A DNA stretch of 64,000 nucleotides from Gemmatimonadota bacterium (GTDB taxonomy: Bacteria > Gemmatimonadota > Gemmatimonadetes > Gemmatimonadales > Gemmatimonadaceae): positions 1 to 64,000 of the forward strand of contig VHBO01000003.1 of the NCBI GenBank assembly GCA_016871895.1, read 5' to 3'. Positions 8,185-17,328 of this stretch are shown one piece after another. The notes under the pieces were generated by a model. The model did no database searches, was not told the DNA's origin, and saw only the letters and a program-made list of their open reading frames with translations. Numbering within the stretch: the first letter of the stretch is position 1; every line of letters starts with the position of its first letter. The position numbers and the translations under genes were made by a program.

Positions 8185-9846
8185 TCAGGGGGCGGTCGGT
8201 CGGGCGTCGCGCGCGAGGGCGGGCGCCTCGGGGTCGAGGCGCCAGGAGGGAAGCGTCCGCCACCACGCTTCGGGGCGCCACGTCGGCAACAGGAAGCGTC
8301 GATGCACCGCCGCGACGGGCATCGGTTCGTAGAGCCAGACGGCGGCGGCATCGGCGACGATCACGCGGTAGGCTGCGCGGATGCGGTCGCGCGTGACGAC
8401 GGGATCCGCGCTCGCGAGCCCGTCCGCGACGAGGGAATCAAAGATCGCGCTGGCGTAGCGGCCGCTGTTCTGCCGTCCCCAGCCGGCGCGCGCGCCGCTC
8501 CCCCAGGTGCTCCGGAGGCCTCGCACGCTCGGCGTGGTGCCCCAGCCACCGAAGACGACATCGAAGTCGCCGCCGTCGCGGGCGGCGCCGAACGCCTGCG
8601 CCTCGCGCTTGTCGATCACGAGGTCGACGCCGGCGCGCCGCCACTGCTCCTGCACGAGCACCGCGGCCCGCACGCGGTTCGCGCTCGGTGCGGGGACGAG
8701 GGCGCGGAGGCGGAGCGGTCGACCGTCGCGAAGACGGATCCCGTCGCGCGTGCGGCCCGTCCATCCGAGGGAGTCGAGTGTCCGCGCAGGCGCGAGGGTG
8801 TCGAAGGGGATCGGGGCGATGGTCGTGTCCGCGGTGAACTGCGCGCGGACGAAGGGGCCGAGGAGCGGATGGGCGAGCGAATCGAAGAGGGCGCGGATGA
8901 GGCCCGTGCGGTCGAGCGCCTGCGTGAGCGCCACGCGCACCGCGGGGTCCGCGAGGAGCGGATGCGCCGCCGCCGTGTCGTTCGGCGCACGGAAGTTGAA
9001 CGCGACGAAGGTGTAGTCCCAGCCGTTGTACGGCACGAGCCGCACCTGCGGATACGCCGTCGCGGCCGTGACGTCAGGGGGCGGCAGGAGTTCCCAGACG
9101 TCGGCCTCCTCAGCCCACACCTTCGCGATCCCCGTCGCGGGGTCAGGGGAGATGGTCAGCGCGATCCGGTCGGGGCCCGGTCGGCCGCGGTAATGGTCCT
9201 CGACGGCGCCGAGGACGAGTCGGACCTTCGGTTCGCGCTCGACCAGGCGGTACGGCCCGCTGCCGACAGGGCGCTGCGCGAAGGCGCTCGTCGCGAGACC
9301 GCCGGCGGGGAGCGAATCGAGGAGATGCGATGGCATCGGGTAGACGAGCGAGGCCGAGTAGAGCTGCTCGGCGGACCGCTCGTGGAAGTGGACGCGCGCG
9401 GTGCGCGCATCGACGGCGACGATGGAATCGATGTCCACGACCTCGCCCGCGACGGGGGAGCCGTTCGCCGGGTCGCGGATGAGCGCGAGCCCCGTCACGA
9501 CGTCACGCGCGGTGACGGAAGTGCCGTCGTGCCAGCGGGCCTTGGGGTCGAGGGTGAAGGTGACGGCGAGCGAGTCGGGGCTCCAACGCCACGACGCGGC
9601 GAGGCGCGGGACGAAGCCCGCCTCGCCGAAGGGGTTCAGGTCCGCCCCGATCTCCACGAGCGGGTCGAAGAGCAGCTCGGAGACCATCCGCCCCGTGACG
9701 CTCGTGCGGGTCGGTGGGAGGAAGGGGTCGGGATCCGCCGCCGTCGAGACGATGACCGTTCCGGCGCCGGCGGGGCCGCGGAGCCGATCGCAGGCGGTGA
9801 GGAGGGGCAGGGCCAGGAGCAGGGCACGGAGCGAGCGGCGTGTCAT
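8185..9846 (-). CDS. Peptide ABC importer substrate-binding lipoprotein (SBP_bac_5)
   Basis: A 553-residue extracytoplasmic binding protein. The signal ends in the lipobox LLTAC (about 15-19), so it is lipid-anchored. Family 5 solute-binding features include the MVSELLFDPLVEIGADLNP region, ARWHDGTSVTARDV, GSGPYRL, and ALTQALDRTGLIRALF. It would capture oligopeptides or a related ligand for the permeases encoded downstream; the exact ligand cannot be read from sequence. First gene of the importer operon. Confidence 0.9.
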   Translation of the reverse strand: MTRRSLRALLLALPLLTACDRLRGPAGAGTVIVSTAADPDPFLPPTRTSVTGRMVSELLFDPLVEIGADLNPFGEAGFVPRLAASWRWSPDSLAVTFTLDPKARWHDGTSVTARDVVTGLALIRDPANGSPVAGEVVDIDSIVAVDARTARVHFHERSAEQLYSASLVYPMPSHLLDSLPAGGLATSAFAQRPVGSGPYRLVEREPKVRLVLGAVEDHYRGRPGPDRIALTISPDPATGIAKVWAEEADVWELLPPPDVTAATAYPQVRLVPYNGWDYTFVAFNFRAPNDTAAAHPLLADPAVRVALTQALDRTGLIRALFDSLAHPLLGPFVRAQFTADTTIAPIPFDTLAPARTLDSLGWTGRTRDGIRLRDGRPLRLRALVPAPSANRVRAAVLVQEQWRRAGVDLVIDKREAQAFGAARDGGDFDVVFGGWGTTPSVRGLRSTWGSGARAGWGRQNSGRYASAIFDSLVADGLASADPVVTRDRIRAAYRVIVADAAAVWLYEPMPVAAVHRRFLLPTWRPEAWWRTLPSWRLDPEAPALARDARPTAP

Positions 9847-9883
9847 TAGAACCGGAGTGAGAGGCGACCGCCGTCGGACGGGG

Positions 9884-10738
9884 TCAGCGCCGCCAGACCC
9901 AGGTTGGGTCGGAGAGCGCCTCTAGATGACGCCCGAGCGCCCCACTGGATAACGCTGTAGCGGGCAGAGTGGACAGCGGCCCAAGGCCCTCCTCGAAGGC
10001 GGCCACGACGGCCTGCTCTACCTCGAGCGGGTCGACGTCACGGTTCAGGACGGTCCGGAGGGTCGCGGCGGCGGTCGATGCGGGCGCCAGGGGCACCACC
10101 CTAGGGCCGGCACCCGGGGCGTCGGCAGTGCGTCGAAGGCGCGCGATCCGCGGCTGGTCGTCCGCGAGGAGGATCGACCCGTGCTGCAACCAGGCCCCGT
10201 CATCCCGCCACTGGGCGGAGCCGACGAGCTTGGCCCCGTCGACCACGAGCTCGCCCGCCGAGGGCTCGGCGAAGCAGGGGGCACCGTCGGGCCGCAGCGG
10301 GGTGGACCCCAGCGCGTCAGTGCGCGGCGCGCGCGCGGCCTCGTCGACCGTCACTCCGAGGCGCTGTAGCGCCGCGCGGAGGAGCGCGTTGACCGCGCGA
10401 TACGTCTCGCCGAGGGAGCCCGCGGTGGCGGGGGCAGTGACGGCATAGGTCACCTCGTGGTCGTGTAGGAGGGCCCGCCCACCGGTCGGGCGGCGCACGA
10501 GATCGATCCCCGACTCCCGCAGCGCCCGCACGTCGAAGACGCCGCGACCCCGCTCGTGGCGGCCGAGGGAGAGGGTGGGGCGCTCCCACGCGTAGAGCCG
10601 CAGGGTCGCCTCACCGGTGCGTCGCGCGTGGTCGAGGAGCGCGAGGTCCGTCGCCATATTGGTGAGGCCGTCGCCGGGGCCGGATCGGAGGAGGCGCCAC
10701 GGGAGGGTGCGGAGCGCGGCGAGCGGGGACGCGGACAC
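9884..10738 (-). CDS. LipM-type octanoyltransferase / lipoate-protein ligase family
   Basis: A 284-residue BPL/LPL-fold enzyme. RRPTGGRALLHDHEVTYAV (82-100) is the lipoate/octanoate-binding motif, and GELVVDGAKLVGSAQWR carries the conserved lysine (K170). PCFAEPSAGEL places a cysteine at 155, matching the catalytic cysteine of Bacillus LipM octanoyl-ACP:protein transferase, so transfer of octanoate to GcvH-type carriers is favoured over ATP-dependent lipoate ligation. It lies divergently next to gcvP and near gcvH, which needs lipoylation. GTG start at 10738, with a TACATT hexamer seven bases upstream. Confidence 0.8.
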   Translation of the reverse strand: MSASPLAALRTLPWRLLRSGPGDGLTNMATDLALLDHARRTGEATLRLYAWERPTLSLGRHERGRGVFDVRALRESGIDLVRRPTGGRALLHDHEVTYAVTAPATAGSLGETYRAVNALLRAALQRLGVTVDEAARAPRTDALGSTPLRPDGAPCFAEPSAGELVVDGAKLVGSAQWRDDGAWLQHGSILLADDQPRIARLRRTADAPGAGPRVVPLAPASTAAATLRTVLNRDVDPLEVEQAVVAAFEEGLGPLSTLPATALSSGALGRHLEALSDPTWVWRR

Positions 10739-10745
10739 GTGTTGG

Positions 10746-10751
10746 AATGTA
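10746..10751 (-). promoter_or_regulatory. -10-like hexamer TACATT before the LipM-type gene
   Basis: TACATT on the minus strand is separated by seven bases (CCAACAC) from the GTG at 10738. No Shine-Dalgarno motif is present between them, consistent with a leaderless transcript. Confidence 0.4.
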
Positions 10752-10869
10752 CGGGGCCGGGTGAGGCCTTGTAGTTTTCCATCGCGCCGACTTCCAGCCG
10801 GCCGCGCCGTCCCGCCGTCGTCCCTCCCCCGGTTCGCCGAGGCCCATCGGCCTCGCGAGGTCTCCCTCC

Positions 10870-13743
10870 GTGACGCCTTCCGCGCACCCGCAGCCCGACG
10901 TCTTTCTCTCGCGCCACATCGCGCCCTCCGCCGCCGACCAGCAGGCGATGCTCGAGGCGCTCGGCTTTCCCTCGCTCGACGCGTTCATCGACGACACGAT
11001 CCCGGAGAACATCCGCTTCCGGCGTGCGCTCGCGATCCCCGCGGGGAAGTCGGAGCAGGAGGCGCTCGCCGCCTTCCGCGCCGAGATGAGCGCCAACGAG
11101 GTGCGGCGCTCGTTCATCGGGATGGGCTATTACGACTGCCACACCCCGGCGGTGATCCAGCGCAACATCCTCGAGAACCCGGGGTGGTACACGGCGTACA
11201 CGCCGTACCAGGCGGAGATCGCGCAGGGGCGCCTTGAGGCGCTGCTCAACTATCAGACTGTCGTGAGCGACCTCACCGGGCTTCCGATCGCGAACGCCTC
11301 GCTGCTCGACGAGGGGACCGCGGCCGCCGAGGCGGTGACGATGATCCACGGGCTCGTCGGCAAGGACGGGCGCGATGTCTTCCTGATCGCCGACGACTGC
11401 CATCCGCAGACCATCGAAGTCGTGACGGCGCGCGCCGAGGCGCGTGGCGTCACCGTGCGCGTCCTGGCGCCGGCGGCGATGGCCCCCGATACGACGACCG
11501 CGGGCGTCCTGCTCGCGTATCCCAACACCTTCGGCTCGATTGACGACCATCGCGCGCTCTGCGAGCGGGTGCACGCCGCCGGCGGTCTCGTGATCGTCGC
11601 GACGGACCTCCTCGCGCTGACGCTGCTCGCCCCGCCGGGGGAGTGGGGCGCGGACGTGGCGGTCGGCAACTCGCAGCGCTTCGGCGTGCCCTACGGCTAC
11701 GGCGGCCCGCACGCGGCGTTCTTCGCCACGCGGGATGAGTACAAGCGGCAGATCCCGGGGCGTCTCATCGGCGTTTCGCGGGATTCGTCGGGCAAGCCGG
11801 CGCTTCGGATGGCGCTTCAGACGCGCGAACAGCACATCCGCCGCGAGAAGGCCACCTCGAACGTCTGCACCGCGCAGGTGCTCCTCGCCGTGATGGCGGG
11901 GATGTACGCCGTCTGGCACGGGCCCGACGGCCTCGTGCGGATCGCGCGGCGCGTGCATCACCGTGCTGAGGTCTTCGCCACGGGGGCCAAGGCGCTCGGC
12001 TTCGCCGTGCGGCCCGAGATCTTCTTCGACACCGTCACCGTCGAGGTCGGCGCGAAGCAAGAGACGATCCTCGCCGCGCTCGACCGGGCTGGCATCAACG
12101 TGCGCGTGGTCGATGCGATGACGCTCGGCGTCTCGATGGGGGAGAACACCACCGTCGGCGACCTCGACGACCTGCTCACTGCGTTCAACGGCGGTGCGCC
12201 GCACGGGATCGACCTCGAGGCCGTCGCGGCCGGCGTCGATGCCCGGTACGACGAGCGCTATGCGCGCACCTCGGCGTTCCTCACGCACCCGACCTTCCAT
12301 CGGCACCACGCGGAGCACGAGATGCTCCGCTATATGCGCACCCTCGAGTCGCGCGACCTCTCGCTCACGCACTCGATGATCCCGCTCGGCAGCTGCACGA
12401 TGAAGCTGAATGCGAGCGCCGAGATGTACCCGGTGACCTGGCGCGAGGTCGGCGGGCTCCACCCCTTCGCGCCGCGCACGCAGGCCAAGGGCTTCACCTC
12501 GATGTTCACGCGGCTGGAGCGCGCGCTCGCCGAGGTGACCGGCTTCGCCGCCGTGTCGCTGCAGCCGAACGCCGGCTCGCAGGGTGAGTATGCGGGGCTC
12601 CTCGTGATCCGCGCGTACCATCGGGGGCGTGGACAGGGGCACCGCACCGTCTGCCTCATCCCGCAGTCAGCGCACGGGACCAACCCCGCCTCCGCCGTGA
12701 TGGCGGGGATGAGCGTCGTGGTGGTGAAGACCGATGCGCTCGGCAACATCGATGTGGCCGACCTGCGCGCGAAGGCCGAGCAGCATTCGGCGAACCTCGC
12801 CGCGCTGATGGTGACGTATCCCAGCACGCACGGCGTGTTCGAGGAGAGCATCAAGGACATCTGCGCCATCATCCACGAGCACGGCGGGCAGGTGTACCTC
12901 GACGGCGCGAATATGAACGCGATGGTCGGCCTCTGCCGGCCGGGCGACATCGGCGCGGACGTCTGTCACCTCAACCTGCATAAGACGTTCTGCATCCCGC
13001 ACGGGGGCGGCGGCCCGGGGATGGGGCCGATCGGCGTGGTGGCGCATCTGGCGCCGTACCTGCCGGGCCACGGCGTGGTGCCGACGGGCGGCGCGCAGGC
13101 GATCGGAGCCGTCTCGGCGGCGCCGTGGGGGAGCGCGAGCATCCTCCCCATCTCGATGATGTACATCGACATGATGGGGGGCGAGGGGCTCGCCGAGGCG
13201 ACCAAGGTCGCGATCCTGAACGCGAACTATATGGCGCACCGCCTCCGCGGGCACTTCGAAGTGCTCTACAAGGGGAAGAACGGGCGCGTCGCGCACGAGT
13301 GCATCATCGACACGCGGCCGCTCAAGGCGTCGGCGGGGGTCGAGGTGGAGGATATCGCGAAGCGCCTGATGGATTATGGATTCCACGCACCGACCGTGAG
13401 CTTCCCCGTGGCGGGGACGCTGATGATCGAGCCGACGGAGTCGGAGTCGAAGGCCGAGCTCGACCGGTTCTGCGATGCGATGATCGCCATCCACAGCGAG
13501 ATCCAGGATATCGAGTCCGGGGTGCTGCCGAAGGACGACAACCCGCTGGTGCACGCGCCGCACACGCTCGAAGTGGTGCTCGACGACGCGTGGGCGCGGG
13601 CGTATTCGCGCGAGCGGGCGGCGTTCCCGCTGCCGTGGGTGCGTGCGCGGAAGTTCTGGCCGGCGGTGGGGCGCGTGGAGAGCGCTTTTGGGGACCGGAA
13701 CCTGGTCTGTGCCTGCCCGTCGATCGAGAGCTATTCGGTCTAA
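10870..13743 (+). CDS. gcvP: Glycine dehydrogenase (decarboxylating), P-protein
   Basis: A 957-residue single-chain P-protein, the same length as the E. coli enzyme. It decarboxylates glycine and passes the aminomethyl group to lipoylated GcvH. The PLP lysine is K705 in [19 protein letters not shown]. Other family blocks are SRHIAP (N-terminus), GSCTMKLNA and [19 protein letters not shown] at 10870 is chosen because the first family block begins soon after it. gcvH is convergent downstream; gcvT is not in the window. I see no glycine riboswitch in the 131 bases upstream, only a short hairpin near 10840-10856. The stop codon touches an interspersed repeat. Confidence 0.97.
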   Translation: MTPSAHPQPDVFLSRHIAPSAADQQAMLEALGFPSLDAFIDDTIPENIRFRRALAIPAGKSEQEALAAFRAEMSANEVRRSFIGMGYYDCHTPAVIQRNILENPGWYTAYTPYQAEIAQGRLEALLNYQTVVSDLTGLPIANASLLDEGTAAAEAVTMIHGLVGKDGRDVFLIADDCHPQTIEVVTARAEARGVTVRVLAPAAMAPDTTTAGVLLAYPNTFGSIDDHRALCERVHAAGGLVIVATDLLALTLLAPPGEWGADVAVGNSQRFGVPYGYGGPHAAFFATRDEYKRQIPGRLIGVSRDSSGKPALRMALQTREQHIRREKATSNVCTAQVLLAVMAGMYAVWHGPDGLVRIARRVHHRAEVFATGAKALGFAVRPEIFFDTVTVEVGAKQETILAALDRAGINVRVVDAMTLGVSMGENTTVGDLDDLLTAFNGGAPHGIDLEAVAAGVDARYDERYARTSAFLTHPTFHRHHAEHEMLRYMRTLESRDLSLTHSMIPLGSCTMKLNASAEMYPVTWREVGGLHPFAPRTQAKGFTSMFTRLERALAEVTGFAAVSLQPNAGSQGEYAGLLVIRAYHRGRGQGHRTVCLIPQSAHGTNPASAVMAGMSVVVVKTDALGNIDVADLRAKAEQHSANLAALMVTYPSTHGVFEESIKDICAIIHEHGGQVYLDGANMNAMVGLCRPGDIGADVCHLNLHKTFCIPHGGGGPGMGPIGVVAHLAPYLPGHGVVPTGGAQAIGAVSAAPWGSASILPISMMYIDMMGGEGLAEATKVAILNANYMAHRLRGHFEVLYKGKNGRVAHECIIDTRPLKASAGVEVEDIAKRLMDYGFHAPTVSFPVAGTLMIEPTESESKAELDRFCDAMIAIHSEIQDIESGVLPKDDNPLVHAPHTLEVVLDDAWARAYSRERAAFPLPWVRARKFWPAVGRVESAFGDRNLVCACPSIESYSV

Positions 13744-13786
13744 GCTGAAGGCTGGAGGCTGGAGGCTGGAAGCTGGAAGCTCACAG
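13743..13786. repeat. Interspersed GCTGAAGGCTGG-type repeat, copy 4
   Basis: Five units of GCTGAAG, GCTGGAG and GCTGGAA begin at the last base of the gcvP stop codon (TAAGCTGAAGG). A strong GC hairpin follows 12 bases later. Confidence 0.6.
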
Positions 13787-13798
13787 CGCAAAGCAGAT

Positions 13799-13830
13799 GG
13801 GGGCGCCGCGAACGGATTCGCGGCGCCCCC
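13799..13830. terminator. Bidirectional hairpin terminator between gcvP and gcvH
   Basis: A perfect 14-base stem (GGGGGCGCCGCGAA / TTCGCGGCGCCCCC) with loop CGGA, flanked by an extra T-A pair. It lies between the convergent stops at 13743 and 13899. There is no U-tract, so it may act as an intrinsic terminator of limited strength or as an mRNA end stabiliser. Confidence 0.7.
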
Positions 13831-13898
13831 ATCGTCCTTCGGGTGGCAGGTCAGTCGGCGGTGTCGCCGGCCGCACTCCCCGATCTGGCTCCTCGGGC

Positions 13899-14285
13899 TT
13901 ACTGCCCCAGATGCTTCGCGTAGGCGGCGGCGTCCATCAGCGCTGCGACCGCGGCGGCATCGACCTTCATCTTGATCATCCAGCCGTCGCCGTAGGGATC
14001 GGTGTTCACCAGCGCGGGCTCGTCGGCGAGGCGTGCATTCACCTCGATCACCTCGCCCGCGAGGGGGGTGTACAGCTCGGAGACCGCCTTCACCGCCTCG
14101 ATCGTGCCGAAGGTCTCGTGGTGGCCGAACGCCTTGCCGGCGGAGGGGAGGTCGAGGAAGACGATGTCGCCGAGCTCGCCCTGCGCGTAGTCGGTGATGC
14201 CGACGAGGACGACCGAGGGGTCGGCGGTCGGCTTCACGTATTCGTGATCGGCGGTGTAGCGGAGATCCTGGGGGATCGAGGACAC
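13899..14285 (-). CDS. gcvH: Glycine cleavage system H protein
   Basis: A 128-residue carrier protein. The lipoyl lysine is K66 in ETFGTIEAVKAVSELYTP, and the N-terminus DLRYTADHEYVKP is typical. It shuttles the aminomethyl group between P, T and L proteins. GTG at 14285 is preceded by CGGAG five bases upstream and gives a standard-length protein; the longer frame to 14357 overlaps coaE and is unlike the family. It is convergent with gcvP and downstream of coaE on the minus strand. Confidence 0.95.
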   Translation of the reverse strand: MSSIPQDLRYTADHEYVKPTADPSVVLVGITDYAQGELGDIVFLDLPSAGKAFGHHETFGTIEAVKAVSELYTPLAGEVIEVNARLADEPALVNTDPYGDGWMIKMKVDAAAVAALMDAAAYAKHLGQ

Positions 14286-14331
14286 GCGGGGCTCCGAGCG
14301 GCGGGTGAGGGGTGGTGACGCGGAGGGAAGG

Positions 14332-14943
14332 CTAGGGCGGCGTGGCGGAGGGGTCAAGCAGTCGTGTGACGAGTGCGGCGACCGCGGCCTCGAGCTCGGC
14401 GCGGCTTCCGACGTTCTCGATCACGACGTCGGCGTGCGCGCGCTTCCGTTCCGCGGGCATCTGCGCGGCGATGAGCGCATCGGCTTCCGCCGGATCGATC
14501 CCTCGGTCCCGGATGAGACGGGCGCGGCGGACCGCGACGGGGGCGTCGACGAGCACGATCTCGTCGACCGTGTCCTCGAGTGCCGCCTCGAAGAGGAGCG
14601 GAATGTCGCAGACGATGACCGGAGTGCCCGTCGCCGCGAGCTCGGCGGTGCGCGCGGTACGGCGGGCGGCGATCGCCGGATGGGTGATCGCCTCGAGGGC
14701 GGCGCGCTCGGCGGGGTCGGTGAGGATGCGGCGCCGGAGCGTAGCCCGGTCAAGGGTGCCGTCGGCGGCGAGGATCGCCGGTCCCCAGCGCGCCACGATG
14801 GCGTCGAGGGCGGGGGTCCCCGGGGCGACGACCTCGCGGGCGAGGGCATCGGCGTCGATCACCGGGAGCCCCGCGGCGGCGAGCTCGGCGGCGACAGAGG
14901 ATTTGCCTGCAGCGATGTTTCCGGTGAGGCCGATGATGCGCAT
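14332..14943 (-). CDS. coaE: Dephospho-CoA kinase
   Basis: A 203-residue P-loop kinase that phosphorylates the 3'-hydroxyl of dephospho-CoA in the last step of CoA synthesis. Walker A is GNIAAGKSS (8-16); VIDADALAREVV and the CDIPLLFEAALE block are CoaE signatures. Length is normal. It precedes gcvH by 46 bases on the same strand, so co-transcription is possible. Confidence 0.95.
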   Translation of the reverse strand: MRIIGLTGNIAAGKSSVAAELAAAGLPVIDADALAREVVAPGTPALDAIVARWGPAILAADGTLDRATLRRRILTDPAERAALEAITHPAIAARRTARTAELAATGTPVIVCDIPLLFEAALEDTVDEIVLVDAPVAVRRARLIRDRGIDPAEADALIAAQMPAERKRAHADVVIENVGSRAELEAAVAALVTRLLDPSATPP

Positions 14944-14989
14944 GTGTGCTCGAAAGGTGCGGCGCGGCTCATCATCGTGCCACGCATCC

Positions 14990-15012
14990 TCAATCCCGTC
15001 GTGCGGGATTGA
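14990..15012. terminator. Hairpin between tdk and coaE
   Basis: TCAATCCCG and CGGGATTGA form a perfect nine-base stem with loop TCGTG. It lies in the 180-base gap after the tdk stop (minus strand, ends 15124) and before coaE (start 14943), where it could end the tdk transcript or sit in the coaE leader. Nothing else recognisable is in the gap. Confidence 0.5.
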
Positions 15013-15123
15013 CCCTCCGCGAGCTCCTTGGCGGTGTCTCCTTCACGTGGTGCGGCCGGTCCTCTGGATCCCGGAGGCAGCCGTCCTACTTCCCCGTGAC
15101 CGCGCGCGGTGCCAAGGGTCGCC

Positions 15124-15750
15124 TCACTCCGCGCCGTCGAGCCGGAGCTGCGCCGCCCCCTGCGGCGGCGCCACATCGTGGCAGGCCCGGCACCGCGCCT
15201 CGTACGCCTCCGCCCCGCCCACCATCACCACCGGCGAGTCATAGGCCGCGGGCCGCCCGTCGATCAACCGCTGGTTGCGGCACGCCGGCGCGCCGCACCG
15301 CACGCAGATCGCGTGCAGTTTGTCGACCAGTTCGGCCACGCACATCAGCTGGGGCATCATCCCGAAGGGTTCGCCGCGGAAATCGGTGTCGGTCCCCGCG
15401 AGGATGACACGGCGCCCACGTGCGGCGAGGTCGGTCACGAGCGCGATGATCCCCGCATCGAGGAACTGCACCTCGTCCACTGCGATGACCTGCGCCATCG
15501 GGTCGAGGCGCAGCGCGATCTGCCGCGCCGAGTCGACGGGGACGGCCTCGATGGTCCGCCCGTCGTGGCTGCCGATGGCGTGGATCCCGCCGGCGTAGCG
15601 GTCATCGAGATGCGACTTGAAGACCTGCACGCGCTTCTTCGCGATCACGGCGCGCTTGACGCGCCGGATGAGCTCCTCGCTCTTCCCGCTGAACATCACC
15701 CCGGCGATCACCTCGATCCATCCGCCGGTGGGCTGGAGCCCGCCGTTCAT
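15124..15750 (-). CDS. tdk: Thymidine kinase (type II)
   Basis: A 208-residue salvage enzyme that phosphorylates thymidine. P-loop [11 protein letters not shown] (17-27), [10 protein letters not shown] (Walker B-like) and [12 protein letters not shown] (lasso region) are diagnostic. Two cysteine pairs (CVRCGAPAC and CRACH) provide the structural zinc site. Its ATG overlaps the stop of the helicase-like gene by four bases, so the two are translated together. A pyrimidine phosphorylase gene lies at 37196. Confidence 0.95.
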   Translation of the reverse strand: MNGGLQPTGGWIEVIAGVMFSGKSEELIRRVKRAVIAKKRVQVFKSHLDDRYAGGIHAIGSHDGRTIEAVPVDSARQIALRLDPMAQVIAVDEVQFLDAGIIALVTDLAARGRRVILAGTDTDFRGEPFGMMPQLMCVAELVDKLHAICVRCGAPACRNQRLIDGRPAAYDSPVVMVGGAEAYEARCRACHDVAPPQGAAQLRLDGAE

Positions 15751-17225
15751 CGCCGCGGCCCCCGATCCCGCGGCGGACCGCTCGGTCGGCCGCCGCGCCG
15801 GTCAGGACCACGATCGGTGCCGCGGTCACGCGGGCCGGCGCTGCGCGGTCCCCCGCGCGGCGCGCCACGAGCGCCTTCGCCGCGAGGGCCATCACCGCGA
15901 GGGCGGTCGCCACGTCCCTCGCCACGCGGACCCGCGCTGCCGCGCGCGCCGAACCCGCCCCGCGGACCGGCGTCGCGGTCCCGTCCGCGCGGGCGGTCCT
16001 CGAAGCGCCGGTCCCCGCCGTCACGTCCACCCTCCCGTCCGCCCTCGCGCCCACCCTCACGTTCGCGCGCCGGAGCGGCCTCCGCGACGACCGCGGGACG
16101 CTCGGGCACGCGTGCCGCCGCGGCGGCGGCGCGCTCCCACAGCCGGAGCGCCGCGGCCGCGATCTCGAGCCCGTCATAGCTCTCGAGCAACGGCTCGAGC
16201 GCGAGCACCTCGCGCGCCGGGAGACCGGCATCGAGGACGGCGCGGAGTTCCGCCCGTCGCCGGCCCTCCGCGCTCCGCGCGCGTGCGACCGCCGCCGACG
16301 CGCCGAAGGGCGCCAGCGGGGCGCCGACCACTCGGCGCAGCGCGGCACGCTGCCGCGCCGGGATCACCGCGACGACCTGTGCGGGCTGCGCCGCGCAGAC
16401 GCTCGCCCAGGCGCTCGCGGTCGGAACGCCGAGCAGCACGACGAGGGCGGCGTGGCTCGGCACGGCGTCCTCCACGACCTGGACGATCGCGCTCTCACCG
16501 TAGCCCGCGGCCACGGCGAAGCGCCGCGTGGCGGCGGCCACGGCGGGATCGGTCGCGAGCACGATCGCCGAGGGCGCGTCGATCTCGTCGAGGATCCCCT
16601 GCAGGGCGCGCCCGTCGCTGGGCGGGGCGATGAGGACCTTCACCGGCACGGCGAGCGCCGTCCCCTCCGCGAGGACGAGGTCGTCGGTGATGCGGCGGGC
16701 CTTGTGCAGATGCCGCTCGAGGATCGCTTCGACGCCGGATGTCGCCTCGAGGGCGGTGAGCCAGCGCGCGGCCCCCTTCGGCACCTCGGCGAGGATGCTG
16801 GCGAGCGCGGCCTCATCGGCCTCGAGCTCGTCCGCGCTCACGAAGCCGAGCTGCGTGACGGTGCCGAGCTTGAGGGCGGTCGCGGCGACCGCGGGGGCGA
16901 GGACCACCGGGGTGCCGATCACGACATCGGCGGTGCCGGGGGCGAGGAGCCGTGTGGCACGCGCCGCGCTCGTCGCGGCGACGATGCGCCGGCCGGCGGC
17001 GGCGGGGAGCGCTGCGAGCGCCTGCGCGACGTCGAGCGTCGCGTCCGCGTCCGGGGTGACCAGGAGGCACTGCACGCCCGCGCCCGGGGTGAGGCGCTCG
17101 AGGGCGGGCACGACGAGCCGGGCGACCCGGGCCCAGTCGGGCGGGAGGAAGTAGGCGGCGGCGGCGCTGCGGACGGCGCCCCTGGGCTCGCGATCGGCGG
17201 AGGTCAACTCGGACTCGGTTGTCAA
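15747..17225 (-). CDS. Degenerate DEAD-box helicase-like protein with RG-rich tail
   Basis: About 492 residues from a TTG at 17225 that follows GATGAGG; upstream in-frame codons lie inside the divergent aminotransferase gene. The fold order looks like a DeaD/CsdA helicase: [32 protein letters not shown] (cf. motif Ib), SADELEADE (130-138, in place of DEAD), [19 protein letters not shown] (in place of SAT), a second domain, and [21 protein letters not shown] as in CsdA-type C-termini. No Walker A GxGKT and no intact DEAD or SAT are present, so ATPase activity is unlikely. Residues 388-492 are a disordered Gly/Arg/Asp tail with many RGG/PRG units, suited to RNA binding. Coupled to tdk. Confidence 0.65.
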   Translation of the reverse strand: MTTESELTSADREPRGAVRSAAAAYFLPPDWARVARLVVPALERLTPGAGVQCLLVTPDADATLDVAQALAALPAAAGRRIVAATSAARATRLLAPGTADVVIGTPVVLAPAVAATALKLGTVTQLGFVSADELEADEAALASILAEVPKGAARWLTALEATSGVEAILERHLHKARRITDDLVLAEGTALAVPVKVLIAPPSDGRALQGILDEIDAPSAIVLATDPAVAAATRRFAVAAGYGESAIVQVVEDAVPSHAALVVLLGVPTASAWASVCAAQPAQVVAVIPARQRAALRRVVGAPLAPFGASAAVARARSAEGRRRAELRAVLDAGLPAREVLALEPLLESYDGLEIAAAALRLWERAAAAAARVPERPAVVAEAAPAREREGGREGGREGGRDGGDRRFEDRPRGRDRDAGPRGGFGARGSAGPRGEGRGDRPRGDGPRGEGARGAPRGGPRSAGPRDRGTDRGPDRRGGRPSGPPRDRGPRR

Positions 17226-17328
17226 TGGCGCCTCATCCGGCGCGCGTGGTATCCTTCGGGAGTCGGAAATATAGCGGTCCCCTCCACCGCGTCCCGCATC
17301 GTCCCCACCCGCGCGCCCGAGGTCCCGC

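Noticed and set aside
7801-9849. Long plus-strand open frame opposite the peptide-binding protein.
   Set aside because: It is Arg/Gly/Glu-rich without any domain and mirrors a clear SBP gene; such antisense frames are expected at very high GC.
10739-10869. Possible glycine riboswitch before gcvP.
   Set aside because: The gap is only 131 bases and shows none of the paired-aptamer core; only a short hairpin is visible.
10450-12642. Long minus-strand open frame across gcvP.
   Set aside because: It is a low-complexity His/Arg/Glu sequence antisense to conserved gcvP and lipM-like genes.
14944-15123. Possible small RNA or tRNA in the gap between coaE and tdk.
   Set aside because: No tRNA arms, SRP, tmRNA or RNase P core could be found; only one hairpin is clear.
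15750-16070. DNA-level repeat array near the end of the helicase-like gene.
   Set aside because: The repetition follows from codons for the Gly/Arg/Asp tail in a single open frame and is not an independent repeat element.
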